A stretch of 64,000 nt of DNA from Rhypophila decipiens (GCA_033297075.1 MU858134.1:1-64000); one strand, 5' to 3'; positions 34,006 to 46,841 are shown, numbered from the stretch's first letter. The notes: a model not told the origin generated them from the sequence alone. Made by a program: numbers and translations.

Positions 34006-37000
34006 GGTGAAGTAGGTCTGGTTAGAGTGATCGTTTGGACATTAGCTAATCGTGCTCGTTTGGTGATGGTTCGACTTTTGGCACAAGGCAGACAAGGCTT
34101 GGCAAAACGATCAGGAGAAGGAAACGGGTCTGGAGAACAGGGACGGGGCTAAGGGAAGCCAGGGAAGATGAAGGGGAGATATGAAAGAGAGGTCGGTCAG
34201 GCACTGACAGGTTATACAAGTACAAAGACGGACTTTGGATCGAAGACCCTGGTTACAAACAGCCGACGAGGACTTTGAACGACCGTGATGTCGGATAGGG
34301 GATCGGCTGAGATATGGGTGGACGATGATGAGGGGTTTCCGCTCTCTTTAGCAATGACCACAACCTGCCATGTCCCAAATTGGAGTTTCCTGGCACAGCT
34401 GCTGTGTCTGCGTCAAATTGCAAGACAGTAACGGGACGGGTGTTCCTTTCCTGTCGAGTCGTCGCTCGCCTTGGGTCGGGTGGGAATGATGTCGCGCTGC
34501 TGCGGGGGTTGAGAGACGAAAAAGACCCAACGGCCCAACCAAGACGACGACAATCGAGCAATCAATCAATTGCCCGAGAAGGAAAAGGGCCTGACTCGGT
34601 GAGAACGAGCAGGATGGTGGGCGGGAGACGGCGGAAGCGACGAAAATACAGGGCCCGATATTAACTTCAAACGAGCTGCTGTGGTCGTAGATTGCAGCTC
34701 GAATACTGCATCGCAAAAAGACAAGTCCCTGGATCGGTGATGGGGGCAGGAGTTTCGTTCTGGCTTAGTCACTCTTCGTTTGTCTTTTTGGTCGTGAACG
34801 ACTGCATGCTGAGAGGACGGCTGGTAATGAAAAGGAAGGGCATTGGTATTGCAAGCTGGTTCTGCCACTATGGAGTGCTCGAATCTGTTCCAGTTTCTGA
34901 AAGTGCACAAAAGGTAATACAGATAAGGCAGCGACACCAGGTAACACGGATACAAACGCCCCCCAATAACGTGACCCTGAAAAGAGGCAACCACAGTCTC
35001 GGCTGTCCGCCTCAATCCTGACGCATTTTCGGTGACCAAATCTGGGCTGAGCCAATCAGATCTCGTCTGTGTTATTACATTTGTGCCACGACTGCTGACC
35101 TTGACAATTCTAGCTTGTCTTACGTTGATAAAGGGAAATTTGGTGATGCTCTGTTGAGCGGTGTGTTTGCCCCAAGCCGTGCTAAGTTGACCGGTGAAAT
35201 CACGTGGTCAGGAAACTCTCCAAGGCAACTTCCCGACATGAGAATTCAAGACTCCGAGAGCCGAAGCGGCTCGACTTATATAATCGACGATGGCCCCTTC
35301 CGTGGAGAGATGGATAACCGTTATGATGAGTTGATCGAACTTGAAGCGGCTCGAGAAAACTAGAAATCCAACCCACCCCGGACACCAGAACAAGCTGAAC
35401 AACTGCTTGGAAAGACTCTCGCCAAACCACTTTTGTCTTGCCATCAGCCTCACCCAATCTACTTGATTTTTTATTTCTGTCGCCTTTTCCCAATCCTCGA
35501 CTGGATATCTATGTCTTTGAACATTTTTTGAGGCGAATGCAGCCGAGTTCACCCCACCGAACCCTATCCCTAGACCCCGGCTTCAGCTTTAAGCAATCTT
35601 CTCAAGATCGATATTGTTGTTTCGGACATCAATCGCCTGTCCTGGGATCGCCGGCACCATCCCAGGGCAATTTCAACATCGAGTTTCTGGTCTATGACGA
35701 GATTTGGCCTTGGTCGGAGATATCTGCCCGGCTCGACGCCTTCGGATCTCACCGCTCTTCCATTTCGCCTTTGATGGCTTGAAAGCTGGTAAGAGCTGGC
35801 CCAAACTGCTTCGCTGGCTCAGCTATCAACTAGATCCCCTAACTTATCATATCTCTGTTCTCCAAGCGAACTGCAGCTTCTGGGCCATGGCTCGTCACTG
35901 CCTGGCCCAGTTCTGCAGACCCAGGATTCATCGGAACAGTCGCCCAATAGGCGAGTCCCTGTTTTGTCCTGCTCTCAGTATGGATACTACAGACTTGCTA
36001 GACACATAAGGGGCTGAAGCTGAATAAAAATCCCTCCAGCATGTTGGATATCATCAGTCATACCCACACACAAACAATGCACGTCGCTGTTTTCGGCATC
36101 CTCAGAACGCTCTGCAGGATCTAATCACATATCTCCGCTTCGTTCTCACATTCACAGCAGTCCGGGCCGACCAAGCTCCATCGACCCGGTTTATGGCAAG
36201 CACCACACACACCGGTCTCGTCCGGTTAGAGGCTCAGAATCACGCCTCAAGATGCGCCAAGAACAGAAGTTCATCCGAGCCGAGTTGCCCTCAACACCAG
36301 CAAACTCCCTTTGTCTGCCAGATATGGAAATATTCTGTCCTAGGCCGGAAACTCGCATGGACTTCCGTCGAATTGGACACAGGAACTGCTGTGCAACACA
36401 TCCAAGGTGTCAGATTCACCAGATTGACCCAAGACCCTGCCAGTCACAGCGCTCGGATTCTCGCCCGCGAGCAGTAAAGAACAACCTCGACGCACAGGTT
36501 CGAAGTTTGCTTCACACTTGTCTGTTCAAGCCAAGCCACCTCCCACGGCATGGCTGGAAAGTTCAGATTCGTCCTCTATAACCCTTGCCATGTCGATCGA
36601 TAAATGCCACACAATATCGAGGCAATCAGCTGGACCATGGTGCTATAAAAATACTGCGCGTTACGTACGGCAGTCTCCGTGTTTGCTTCAAACCTTTGGT
36701 TCCACACGCCCACACATCGCACCCAATGAATGGCTCTGCGGCTCGCCAAAACGCCTCCCCGAAGCGGCCCGAGACGAGCTCCCGTGTCTGCGTGGTGGTC
36801 ACCTAGTTTTCATTGGTGGCATGGCTCAGAGGTCTAGTCTTCTTTTTCCCCGGGGAAACCGGGAGTTTGCCTTGGAACCTCGTGGCTTACAAGATGTGCC
36901 GTCTTGAAGACACCGGTTTCGCACCAGAAAGCCAGTCAAGCCGGTAATTTATACGTCATTCAGAGGTTTCAGCTGTCTAGTGATAGCGTTTTGGCATCTC

Positions 37001-37772
37001 CTTAGTGGCCTCTGCCATGAAGTCGGTGTCCAACTCCGAACTCCATCTTCAACAAGGAATCTATCTAGATTCAGAGTTCAGAGAAGCCCACTCTCGTTTT
37101 CCCCTTGCAATCGGCTTCCCAGATGGAGTAACTGCGTCCGGGACCCCACTCCCATTTGTTTGCCATGCGTTGCCCTGCGTTGAGCACAGATAAAGGTTTT
37201 GTGAGATGTTGCTGTGACAGGAGGTGCAAACTGCGTTGTCATCATCTCATCAACCACCCACACTTCTCCTTGGGCACGCCACGGACCAACGACGCCCAGT
37301 CCTCTCAGACAATAGGTGAAAATATCATGGTTCTTTGTGATATGTCATCTATTGAGCGATGGTGATGGTGCGAAGGTCTTCTCACAACATCCGCGTACAC
37401 GTTCATTGTGTTGAACACGAGCATCTCATAGGCTCCTAGGAGACCTTCGGCCTGCACCTACCTGGTCGACATGTCTTGAAATCGACACATGCATGTGTTC
37501 TTTGGCAAAACAGTAAAGACGCTATTGCCTTGAGACGAGGAAACATGGTCGACTTGATGATGTGGTGGGAGAAGAAATACGAGACGGCCAGCATCTGGAC
37601 AAGTTGTGACTTGAGCATATAAACAGGCTCAATCTTCCCACACAATGATGGAGATATCAAGTGCTATCTTGTTCATTGTGGTTTTGCTTTCCCTTCAAGG
37701 CACATAAAAGAGCCCCTTGTTCAAGCGAAAACAAGAAGAGCCCATTCTTTTTTCAAGAATTCTCCCCTCACC
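34006..37772. other. Intergenic region, no supported gene
   Basis: The left part is the promoter/leader of the divergent zinc-finger gene at 34005. Two overlapping ATG frames at 36193-36477 and 36252-36581 (94 and 109 codons) have no family signature. A CATAAAAG motif at 37703-37710 lies about 65 bases before the next ATG. Confidence 0.45.
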
Positions 37773-38094
37773 ATGTGTGACTACGAAGAGTTTGTGTTTA
37801 CCTGCGCACATTCAACCATCCGTCTCAAGTCTTACTGCCACTTCGCCCGGAATGACCCCAATCACCAATGCTTTGGGGTAAAAAAGCTTCGCAACGTATG
37901 GGACCAGAACTACGAGTGCGAGAGCTGCAGAGAAAGGAAGAGCAGAGAGCAGCAGTGGAACCAGAGCTACGGATATAATGGATACCAAGGTGTGTTTCTT
38001 TTTGCCACAGCTTCGAGCACGAGCGAAGGCCCGTTCATGCTATTTTCCCGGCCACGCTGAATACCAACAGCTAACACAAGCGTGGACAGGTTAA
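37773..38094 (+). CDS. Small Cys/His-rich fungal protein of unknown function
   Basis: The exon 37773-37989 encodes 72 residues with a regular Cys/His pattern: C2, C11-A-H13, C22-H23, H31-Q-C33 and C50-E-S-C53. The segment SYCHFARNDPNH and a following CESC resemble a family of short fungal hypothetical proteins, recalled from general knowledge and not checked. A GTGTGT donor at 37990 and a branch-like CTAAC with acceptor at 38089 would add one residue and a stop at 38094 (73 residues). An acceptor at 38070 would give a 12-residue different tail, and no splicing gives 95 residues with stop at 38060. Zinc binding is plausible from the pattern. There is no signal peptide, so it is probably cytosolic or nuclear. 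Confidence 0.7.
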
Positions 38095-38422
38095 ACCACT
38101 TCTGGTAGAATCATCACCACATCTGGGACGCCGAATAACGCGTCTCTTTCTCTGGCCTCGTCCAAGAACATCACTGCATGTTCACCGTGGCCGGCTTTTC
38201 AGCCACGGCCGGCGGGGCCTGCACTCGTCCTCCTCTTGCAGGAATTTGCCACGGATGGTAGACGAATATCTTTCGTTTGTTTGGTGCCGAGCATACCATA
38301 ATTATCGCATTGGCCGTACCAAAAGGGGCAGGGGTGGCCTAGATTTGCGCATTTGAGCGAGCGAGCGAGCGGACTGGTCGGTTGGTTTGCTGTTTTACAT
38401 ATAAACTAGGCGAGGATGTTTC

Positions 38423-38668
38423 ATGTCAAAAGCAGAGCGAGCTTGGGGCGGATCAAGTGATGATTTACGTATTACTATATATTATATGAATTTACTGCGT
38501 TCCAAGTTTACCTCTTCCTTTCTCTTGGTCATTGTCACGTTGATCATGACTTTCATAGTCCCCTTCTTTCTCAAGGAAGTGAGGACCAGAGCTCGTCGTT
38601 CCTCTCGCCAGCATGTCGAACAACTAGAAAGTATGAGGCGGCACCTTGATGGACACTCAAGTAGGTAG
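38423..38668 (+). CDS. Possible small single-pass membrane protein
   Basis: An ATG frame of 81 residues with one good hydrophobic segment (FLLVIVTLIMTFIVPFFL, about residues 33-50). A strongly basic stretch follows (RTRARRSSRQH), consistent with a membrane anchor and cytosolic tail. No family is recognised, and short frames of this kind arise by chance in AT-rich DNA. A second start at the MNLLRSKF methionine is equally possible. Weak call. Confidence 0.2.
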   Translation: MSKAERAWGGSSDDLRITIYYMNLLRSKFTSSFLLVIVTLIMTFIVPFFLKEVRTRARRSSRQHVEQLESMRRHLDGHSSR

Positions 38669-40143
38669 ACCTGCGTAAAATACATGTGGCAAGCTAGCGA
38701 GTATCACAAAGTCAGGTGCTTGTGATCCCTTGGGAGCAACGTGCAACTAATCCCCGAGCTGCCACTCACCCAAGACCAACCCCTTACACGGCAGATTTCA
38801 CTGCGCGACTGCTGCGCGTGGGACTTTTCTGGTAGTAGTTGCTCACCAAACCAGTCAGTCCCCTTTACATGACCACACAGCTCATCATTGGTCCGCATTT
38901 TGTTTCTATGGGCCTTACCTGCACTGTATATGGGTCATGTGCAAGGCGCATGATGCGAGATGGATTGGAGATGAGGATCACCACTACGTACGACCTTGAT
39001 ACTGACCGACATCGCTGAAAGGACCGAGACATTGGAGGAAGAAATATTCAACAGAGCAGACTAATCTCTCTCTCTCTCTCGCTACGTATATATGGACGGG
39101 GTCTGCAGGTCGCCAATCTATCCATCACGATCCTCGTCTCCATACCGGGGATTGAGGAGGCCGTAACTTGCCTACCTAGATATGTAGCTGTAGCTGTAGC
39201 TGCCTTTATTATTACGTTCCCTTTGTTTGCTTTTACCTCGATAATCCCTCGGCGCAGAAAATCAAGTCACACAACCATGAAGATAAGGCCCGTGCCGGTC
39301 ACACAGCCGGCGCTGTCAAATTGTAGGTTCTAGAAGGTTTATGTCTCGGTGTAGAATAGACATGGTTCGTTGCATTTCTACTCATCTATGAACTTTCCTC
39401 CGTCATCATCATCAACATCTCAACATTGAGAAGATACCTTAAAGGTCGGCTACCTCATCCGTTTCATCATCATAATGTAGAGGTACAACTTATCATCCCG
39501 TCGTTGCGCCCAAAAGAAGTATATAGCAAGTACCTTGGCATCTGTATAATGATGAGAAAGAGTTGAGCTCACTTGATATCAGACAAGTAATGAAACTAAA
39601 TGTACATACATGTAAGGTTGTGAGATACCTACCTAGGACCATGAACCCAATGCAAGTTTCGAACTGGGCGGGCAGGCAAAATAAAGTAGGCAAGACCAGA
39701 TGGGTACCGTACAGAGCGAGATGTAATAAGTTACACTTCCGTATGGGCCGGGTAGCTTCCGCGGGTGCCCGTGTTACTCCGGACTTTGACACCGGGACGC
39801 GGCACTCCCAGTTGAGGTATAATAATAGTACAGCAGCGGTGTACTATACCCAGGGCCAGTTAATTACCACAAACATAGGTAGCTGCCTTCCTGGCTTGTC
39901 GGCTTTCCGCAAGCTGTCAACCTTAGCTAGGTACCTACGTAGATACATTATGATCATGAGCTTACAATATCAGGTCTTGTTTGAAACGACAATCATTGGA
40001 AGAATAGGAAAACATGAGAACACCAAGAGGAAAAAAGTCCAAGTAACGTAAGCATTACTTGACACTTTGACCCAAAAAAGAAAAAGAAGAAAAGTAGTGC
40101 GGTACGAGCCAAGTGTGAAAGAAGGAAACAAGTGTTTATATAC
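38669..40143. other. Intergenic region, no supported gene
   Basis: Contains a short TC run (39066-39080), three TAGCTG units (39185-39202) and several TACCTA-type motifs near 39165, 39630 and 39930. A 162-codon frame at 39563-40051 overlaps the 3' flank of the GTPase gene and has no family signature. Confidence 0.5.
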
Positions 40144-41790
40144 TCAATCTCCAAAACAACAACAACAACAACAAAAGCCCATGATTTTCCTCCAGGCACC
40201 ACCACCTGTCTTCTTTCGCGTTGACTCCTCAAGTTTCCTACCAAGACCATCAGCACCGCCGCCGCCAGCAGCAGCAGCAGCAGTAGAAGCTGAGTACCCA
40301 GTAGTTCTAGACGACGACGACGAATCCTTTTCCTTGCCGGCAGCATGACCATGATCCGTCCCACCAGTAGTAGTGCCTCCTACACCTCTATACCCCATTC
40401 CCATTATTGGTCCCAAGCCTTGACTTGTAGTTTTTTGCCCAGCACCTGCAGCAGCAGCAGCAGCAGCAGCAGCAAGCAAATCTCTTGACCTTGGCATAAC
40501 CTCCTGCTCCTGCTGTTGTTGGGGTCGTTCCCTCTGTTCAAATAACCACCTACACCTCAGAATTTCCCTCGCCAGCATGGGGAAAATGAAATTAATGTTG
40601 TAGCCTGTTTTTGCCGAGACTTTTATGAATGGGACTGGACCTTGCGGGTTCATCTTCATCAGGGTTGAGGCTGGGGAGAGGATGATGGTATTGGTATTGA
40701 TATTCCCAAGAGCGGAAATCTGGGCAGCAGCTGCTTTTGATCCTTCTGCTGCCCAGGGGACTTTTCTCTTGCTATTACCAATCATCGCAGTTGTCTCTTT
40801 CTCGTCAGTTTGGTGGGTCTCATCGTTAGGTCCTGTATCGTCCATGTCGTCTGCTTGTGGTTCGGCGGAAATGTCGGCTTTATTCCCGACCAATATGAGA
40901 GGGAACTCTCGTCTCCGGGGGTAATGCCCATTTCCATTCCCACTGCCATTCCCACTGCCAGCACCAGCAGGATTGTTAATAATACCATTCTGTCTGTCAA
41001 GATACTCCTTCACAAACTCGGCAATCCCCAGAACCAACTGTAACGACTTTGCATCGGCGACATCATACACCAACACAGCAGCTTCAGTCAGGTTGAGCGC
41101 TTGTTCCAGCATCGGGTCGCTGGGGATATGTTGCGAGGGGAGTTCGAGGGCGTCGACTATGTATACTCTTTTTTGTTGTTGTTGATTTTGGTTCTGGGTT
41201 TGTTTTGTTGTCGTCGGTGACATGGGGCTCTCCTCATCAAGCCCTTGAGGTGCGTGTGGTTGGCCTTGCCCCCCCGGCGGGAGAGTGAAGGCGTCGAGTT
41301 CGATTCTGTGTCGGCATCCTCGGCTGTAAAACGGGTCCGGGGGTTCGGGAAAAGTGTTTGTTGCGAACTGAACAGCCAGAAACGTAAAGGGTTAGGATTA
41401 TGCCATCGTGACTTTAACAAGAGCAGAATTGATAAGAAAGGATGGAGGAGGATGTAAGTGATGATGGATACATACCCTAGTAAGAATAGATGTCTTGCCC
41501 GTCCCCTTTGCCCCAATGACGAGAATTCTAAACTCGCCGGCGGCGGCTGGCTTTTGTTGACTCGGTTCGGTTTCTTGTTCGGTACGTCTGTCTGAGTGCT
41601 GCTGTGATATTCCATTATTTCTTTCAGGTTTGCTGCTGCTGGTATCATCCGAGTTCAACGAGGTGGGGGCGGCTTCTTTTTCTTTCCACTTCAACACGGC
41701 CTTGAAGTACTTGGCTTCTTCGTCTGTCCAGACGAACGAGTTCACCAGGCGGCGTTTGTCTTTCTTTTTGGCTTTTGGTTCTGGTGGCAT
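40144..41790 (-). CDS. Atypical Ras-like small GTPase with insertions and a six-cysteine tail
   Basis: Two exons, 41790-41476 and 41367-40144, join in frame to 512 residues. The 108-base intron has a GTATGT donor and a TTCAG acceptor. Residues 88-101 hold the P-loop (ILVIGAKGTGKTS). The frame continues in exon two as FATNTF, a switch-I position. G4 is NKAD at 267-270 and G5 SAK at 356-358. Where Ras proteins carry DTAGQE (G3) this protein has IVDALELPSQ, lacking the Gly and Gln. Low-complexity insertions separate strands, and NKAD to SAK spans about 86 residues instead of about 30. The N-terminal 85 residues are a Lys/Glu-rich extension. The C-terminus ends in CCCCCCFGD, encoded by a triplet repeat, in place of a CAAX box. 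Palmitoylation is possible. Nucleotide hydrolysis is doubtful without the G3 residues. Confidence 0.8.
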
Positions 41791-44198
41791 TTTTGGCCGT
41801 CTTGTTTCTTTCTTCTCTGGGCCCTGGGAGAGATGGTTACTTGAGATGGCTGAAATGAGGTCAACACTTTTTTGTCTAAGGAGATAATCCTGAAGAAAGA
41901 AAGATTTACTCGAGAATGATGAATAGCACGAATAACCATATGGGATGAAATCTTGCAAGTCATAATAACGCCAGTAGAGAACTATATACGATGGTCAATC
42001 CTTCTCTTTGCCGTCTAATCAGTTATTCGTGATTATCCCAGATCACCATAATCCGTCATCAAACACAAGATCCAACTTGACAACTTTCCTGGTACCGGGC
42101 AGTAACCTCCAGGCTGTTATTCTCCCTGCCTCAGAAATGGGAAAGCTCCTGATAGTTTGTGCCATTGTCATGAGGCTGTTCGTGTGATTGCGTGCCAAGT
42201 GGCCGGGCCGGATTCTGGCAAATATCAACCTGTAACAAGCACGCCGAATAATGACGGGATGGGTAGATCATTGGTATGTACGAGACTCGACTGTTCCTCC
42301 ATAACGACCCCAGCTGGCATCGTTGAGAAGAGAGAGGACAGTCAACACGACAAGTCAGGGAGTCGTGGGAAATATGGTCTTGCTAAAATCGACATTTGCA
42401 TGAGATGGCCATGGTCGAAGGATGGACCTTGTGTGACGTTCTTTGAAGCTCCTCCGTGCCCCATCAAGATCATAGGGCTGATCCTTGGTTGTGGACAGGC
42501 AGCGCCAATTCGTTGGATGAGCTTAACAGTCGACAATAGCGCATCATTTAGCGCAAAGTTAGCTAATCCCAGGGGCCTGGATAGCGGCGATAGCATCATC
42601 CATCGCCCCCAAAAAGCCGCCCGAGTGACCCCAGCACGACCTGGCCTGAAAAGCAATAGTAGCCTTTGAGAGGAAAAAATCGTGAGAACTGGCAGGCAGC
42701 GGATTTCTGAACCTTGGCGACCATCTTCCGAGACGTGGGTTGGGAGGGAGCCAAACCATCATAGTTGATGATACGGACTGTTTGTTGCGCACCTTTTTTG
42801 CTGGTCGAACTGCCGTGCTAGCGATTTCTCCCTACTAATAATAACTCGATCGAGGCGAACCTCTCATATGTTGGCCGGCTGGAAGGTACCTTATTTGACC
42901 ATGTTGTAACCTCACCTTTATCACGACGACCCTGCGTCACGTCAATCGGATTGGCTATTTATAGGCGCCACGTCAACTCTTCATTGGATATCCTCGAACA
43001 AATGAGAATGATCAAGGTGGTGGTCACCTTTACATCATCCAGTCTGTGACTCTGTGGGTGGTAAAGCTGAGCTCTCCAAGGTGGTCGGTACGGATAGGGC
43101 TGGCTGATCAGGTATTCCCCGATTCCCCGTCCTTACCAGATCTGGACATATCTTGCTTTACGATATGCATCCGAGTTGACTGATGGACCTTGGTGATTTT
43201 CTCAAACGTCAGCAGAAATCCCAGCAGAAAGCGTTGTGAAGAAAGCAGAGGAAGGATGATGCTGTTGTCAGAGGGCGGACGGATCAGGTCTATCCGATCT
43301 CGACGGGGCTGCCTCTCAGTGGTTGACAGCCCTCTGCCGCCCCCGTCTGTGCCACGGGACTGGATCGTTCCAGTGGGGAAACAGCTGTGCAGCACCGGCG
43401 GTCCGTCACCTCTAGCGTACCGTGTTGCAGTTGACAGTGGCGCTGACAGGGGCCAAGACGTCCCCATGTCCGACCCTTCAGGTTGTCTTGAGATTCCTTC
43501 CTGCTCAGAGCTTACGCCCCCCAGCAATCAAGATCAACGAGCTCTCTGTTACGAAGCAGGAGATATGATTTGAAAATGTGGGGGTTACTCCGTATTGTGA
43601 ACGCAGCTGTGTAGTCATCAAGCAGTGTGAAATACAAGGTTCCATCAAGTCAAACGACTCCCCTTTCCCATTCACTTTCCCAAGCATTTCACCGATACGT
43701 CAAAATGCATGTGCCCACCAAGAAACAGGCCCTGAAGATTGCATTCTGAGTGCAGCAACGTCTCTTGACACTATCGAATGGCTGGAAGCCAACAACGCCA
43801 CGACGCCGATACGGAAAGCTAACAACTCGATAAAGCGTTGGCCCAGAACCTGACCCCCGTGAAGAGCCGCTGAGCTGAACAACTGCCTGCTCTCGGGCTG
43901 TTAGTACCGACGCCAAGAGGACCTGCAGGTGCAGGTCCCAACCCGACTTAAAGTCAACAGGTGCTCCAGGCTGCGCTCGTCACGCCTGCTCCTCAGCTTC
44001 CATGTTTTATGGTTTAATTTGTGTTACCTTTGTTTGACGGTTTCACTGTCACAAGGCAGAGATCGCCTGCTAGTCAAGAGATCGTTTTGGGAATCTCCCG
44101 CGTCGCTCGCTTCTTTCTTGTCTTATCGAAACCTGTTCCGCTCGGTTTAATTGTCCAGCCATTCACCCGATTCTGGTCTATATCATGTTATAGCGAGA
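41791..44198. other. Divergent intergenic region between the GTPase and DUF3433 genes
   Basis: Promoters of both flanking genes must lie here. The 170-codon frame at 42157 starts at TTG and has no recognisable domain. No gene supported. Confidence 0.5.
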
Positions 44199-46841
44199 AT
44201 GGCGTACAATGGCCAGCCGAGGCCGCGACCCCCGCTCCATTCGAGCGCATCATCCAACTCTCTGAGCCGGATATCGACCGTCTCTGACATCACCGACTTC
44301 GAAACATACTCGGATGGCGTCACAAGCTCTCCGGCTCTCCATGGCCGCCCGTCGCTGGTATCACTTCAGTCTTACGATGGCGACGGTCCCAGGTCGAGAT
44401 CCGTTTCCGTGGACGATGGGAACCCCTACCTTGGAGCCCAAGTTGGCTGGTCTTCCTTCACGGGATACCCTGGCAATGGAGCCTATGAACCCTTGAACCC
44501 CGTCGGCGAAGGGTCGCCGCCGCAACCTCAACGCAAGCAAAGTCGCGGGTTCGGCTACTCCATGTCGATGAAGCAGCAGCGCCACGAAACAATACCAGAG
44601 GAAGAGTATGACCTTGGTCAAGTTGGCCTGCTCAAGGCCGCAGCTCCGTTGGGCGAAGAGCCCCCGGCGCTAATCGACAAGGAGTCACCTTCGATGGACC
44701 TCAGCAGCATAGTAGGGCCTTCAACCTCAGCAGACGACGCCTTTCTCAAGAGGCTACAGGAGCAAGAGGCCCAAGGGAAACTGACTGGCGGTCTGGGGCT
44801 GGGAATCAAAGCCGACACCGTGCTGACGGGATCAGCACTTTTGGCCACGAGCCCCATTCCCGAAAAGGCGCCATGGACCCAGGCTTTTGGTCCTGTCGGC
44901 GGTGCGAAGGAGCTTAGCCGACGAGACACGGTCAAACAGGTGGCACAGAATGAGGCGAATAAGCGCGGCAAGGTCATCGAGGTCATTATTGAGGAGGACG
45001 AGGTGCCGGCGGGTCAGTCAGAAGTTGACCTGAGTCTCATGGAAGGCCCCGACGCAGGTCTCTCGGACGGCACAGGAAATGGAAACACGAGGTTTCTGCG
45101 AAAAAAGAGTGAAAAAACAGAGGTGTTTTACCCACAGCCCAACTGGAAGCCCTTCTCCATGAGGTGGCCTTACCTCCTCTCACTCATCGCCGTCTCGATT
45201 GTCCTGGGAGGCGGAGTCGAGGTGTTATACCAAAAGTCAGCGCGGGAGCCTCTGGTCTCGTTCCACGAACCATCGGAAATTCCGGCCATCGAGTACTTTG
45301 CCTTTAAATTCCTCCCGACGCTTATTACGGTTTCTTATGGTGTGTTGTGGCAGATTACCGACTTTGAGGTCAGACGACTGGAAGCATTTTTCCAGCTGTC
45401 AAAGGAAGGCGGTGCGCTGGCGTCCGAGTCCATCAACGTGGATTACATTACTTATTTCAGTTTCTTCCGGCCGCTCAGGGCACTGCAATGCAAGCACTAC
45501 GCTGTGGCGGTCTCTTCGATTGCCAGTCTGCTCGCCAACGCGGCCGTGCCGACCCTGGGCGCTGCCTGCATCTTTCTCTCCCCCGACCGGGAGACACGGC
45601 TCAACAACCCGGAAAACGAAAAGCAGATCCTGGTGCACCACCTATGGTCTCGCTTCCTGACGGCCGTCTTTTGCGTGCTCGGCTTGCTGGGATGCATGTT
45701 ATTCTACCAGCTCGAAAGCCGTCGGTCCGGGCTGCTAGCCGACGTGAGAGGCATCGCGGGGCTGGCTTCCATGGCCACGGTGAGCCATATCCTGATGGAC
45801 TTTAAAGACATGGACGTGGCGACGCACGAAGACATCCATAACAAACTCCGCGACCGTCGATATGTCCTGCTCAACTCGTCGCTCACACCCGACGACACGC
45901 AAGGGACCATGAAGCAAGAAACTACGAAATACAACCGAAGCGACCTTTCTCAGAACCCGCATCCGCTAATGTTGCGCAAGAAAGGCGCAGTCCCGTTTAT
46001 AGTCGGAATCTTTCTCTTCATGACTCTCTTGCCAGTGTTTTTATTCACACCGGCAACAATCATAGCAGACAAGGCGCCCTGGCTGATCACCGCGCTGGCC
46101 GTCTGTATCAAGCTGAGCTGGAACGCGCTGGAGACGAACGTGCGGATGATGGAGCCGTATTACATCCTCTCGCGAAGACACGCCCCGCCCAAGATGCTCA
46201 CGCTCGACTACACCGCCATGCCGTTTGGCTGGGTTGCGCTGCGGGGCGCCATGAACGGCCATTGGCTTGTATTCTTTGTCGGGTTCGGCACCATCATGAC
46301 GGAAATATTAACCGTCCTTGTCACGTCACTCGCGACAGTCGAGGGCCGAGTCTTTGTCGCGCTTATCAAGAAAGAAAACGGCCACGGCCACGATAATGCG
46401 CATAATAATAAAAGAGACCATGAAGACGACGCGGCAAAGGATATCAACGCAGGCCAGGAAACCGCCGTGAGCTTCTGGATCTCATTGGCACTGGCGATAT
46501 TCATCCTCACGTACATGGGGATTGTGGCGAGCGTGGTGTTTTTGAGGAGGAAAAGGGTATTCTTGCCGAGACAGCCGAATACCATTGCGAGCGTGCTGGC
46601 GTTTATCCACCAGAGCAAGATGTTGTATGATTTTGTGGGGACTGCCAAGCTGGGGAACGGGGAGATGGTTAGGAAGCTGGAGGGGTTGAAGAAGACGTAT
46701 GGACTGGGCTGGTTTCAGGGGCGCGATGGGCAGAGTCATTGTGGTGTTGATGAGGAGGAGTTGCTGAGTGGATATTCGCTTGGGTATGATTATAGTAAGG
46801 CGAGGGAGCCGTGGACTGAGGCTGAGGTTCATTGGTTGTAG
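44199..46841 (+). CDS. Multi-pass membrane protein of the fungal DUF3433 type
   Basis: A single exon of 880 residues from the ATG at 44199 (MAYNGQPRPRPP). The open frame extends 16 codons further up but offers only TTG. Residues 1-310 are hydrophilic, Ser/Pro-rich and probably cytosolic. About eight hydrophobic segments follow, in two groups: near 322-343, 365-386, 432-460 and 485-505, then 598-621, 627-643, 686-713 and 757-781. The spacing suggests two copies of one membrane module, as in DUF3433 proteins, which occur mainly in ascomycetes and have no agreed function. The segments LLANAAVPTLGAACIFL and REPLVSFHEP fit that family by memory, so the family name is moderately sure and the membrane topology surer. 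No signal peptide precedes the soluble N-terminus. Confidence 0.8.
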   Translation: MAYNGQPRPRPPLHSSASSNSLSRISTVSDITDFETYSDGVTSSPALHGRPSLVSLQSYDGDGPRSRSVSVDDGNPYLGAQVGWSSFTGYPGNGAYEPLNPVGEGSPPQPQRKQSRGFGYSMSMKQQRHETIPEEEYDLGQVGLLKAAAPLGEEPPALIDKESPSMDLSSIVGPSTSADDAFLKRLQEQEAQGKLTGGLGLGIKADTVLTGSALLATSPIPEKAPWTQAFGPVGGAKELSRRDTVKQVAQNEANKRGKVIEVIIEEDEVPAGQSEVDLSLMEGPDAGLSDGTGNGNTRFLRKKSEKTEVFYPQPNWKPFSMRWPYLLSLIAVSIVLGGGVEVLYQKSAREPLVSFHEPSEIPAIEYFAFKFLPTLITVSYGVLWQITDFEVRRLEAFFQLSKEGGALASESINVDYITYFSFFRPLRALQCKHYAVAVSSIASLLANAAVPTLGAACIFLSPDRETRLNNPENEKQILVHHLWSRFLTAVFCVLGLLGCMLFYQLESRRSGLLADVRGIAGLASMATVSHILMDFKDMDVATHEDIHNKLRDRRYVLLNSSLTPDDTQGTMKQETTKYNRSDLSQNPHPLMLRKKGAVPFIVGIFLFMTLLPVFLFTPATIIADKAPWLITALAVCIKLSWNALETNVRMMEPYYILSRRHAPPKMLTLDYTAMPFGWVALRGAMNGHWLVFFVGFGTIMTEILTVLVTSLATVEGRVFVALIKKENGHGHDNAHNNKRDHEDDAAKDINAGQETAVSFWISLALAIFILTYMGIVASVVFLRRKRVFLPRQPNTIASVLAFIHQSKMLYDFVGTAKLGNGEMVRKLEGLKKTYGLGWFQGRDGQSHCGVDEEELLSGYSLGYDYSKAREPWTEAEVHWL

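Noticed and set aside
36193..36581. Two overlapping ATG frames of 94 and 109 codons on the plus strand
   Set aside because: They overlap in different frames and neither has recognisable motifs.
42157..42669. 170-codon plus-strand frame
   Set aside because: No ATG at the start, no recognisable motif, no supporting splice pattern.
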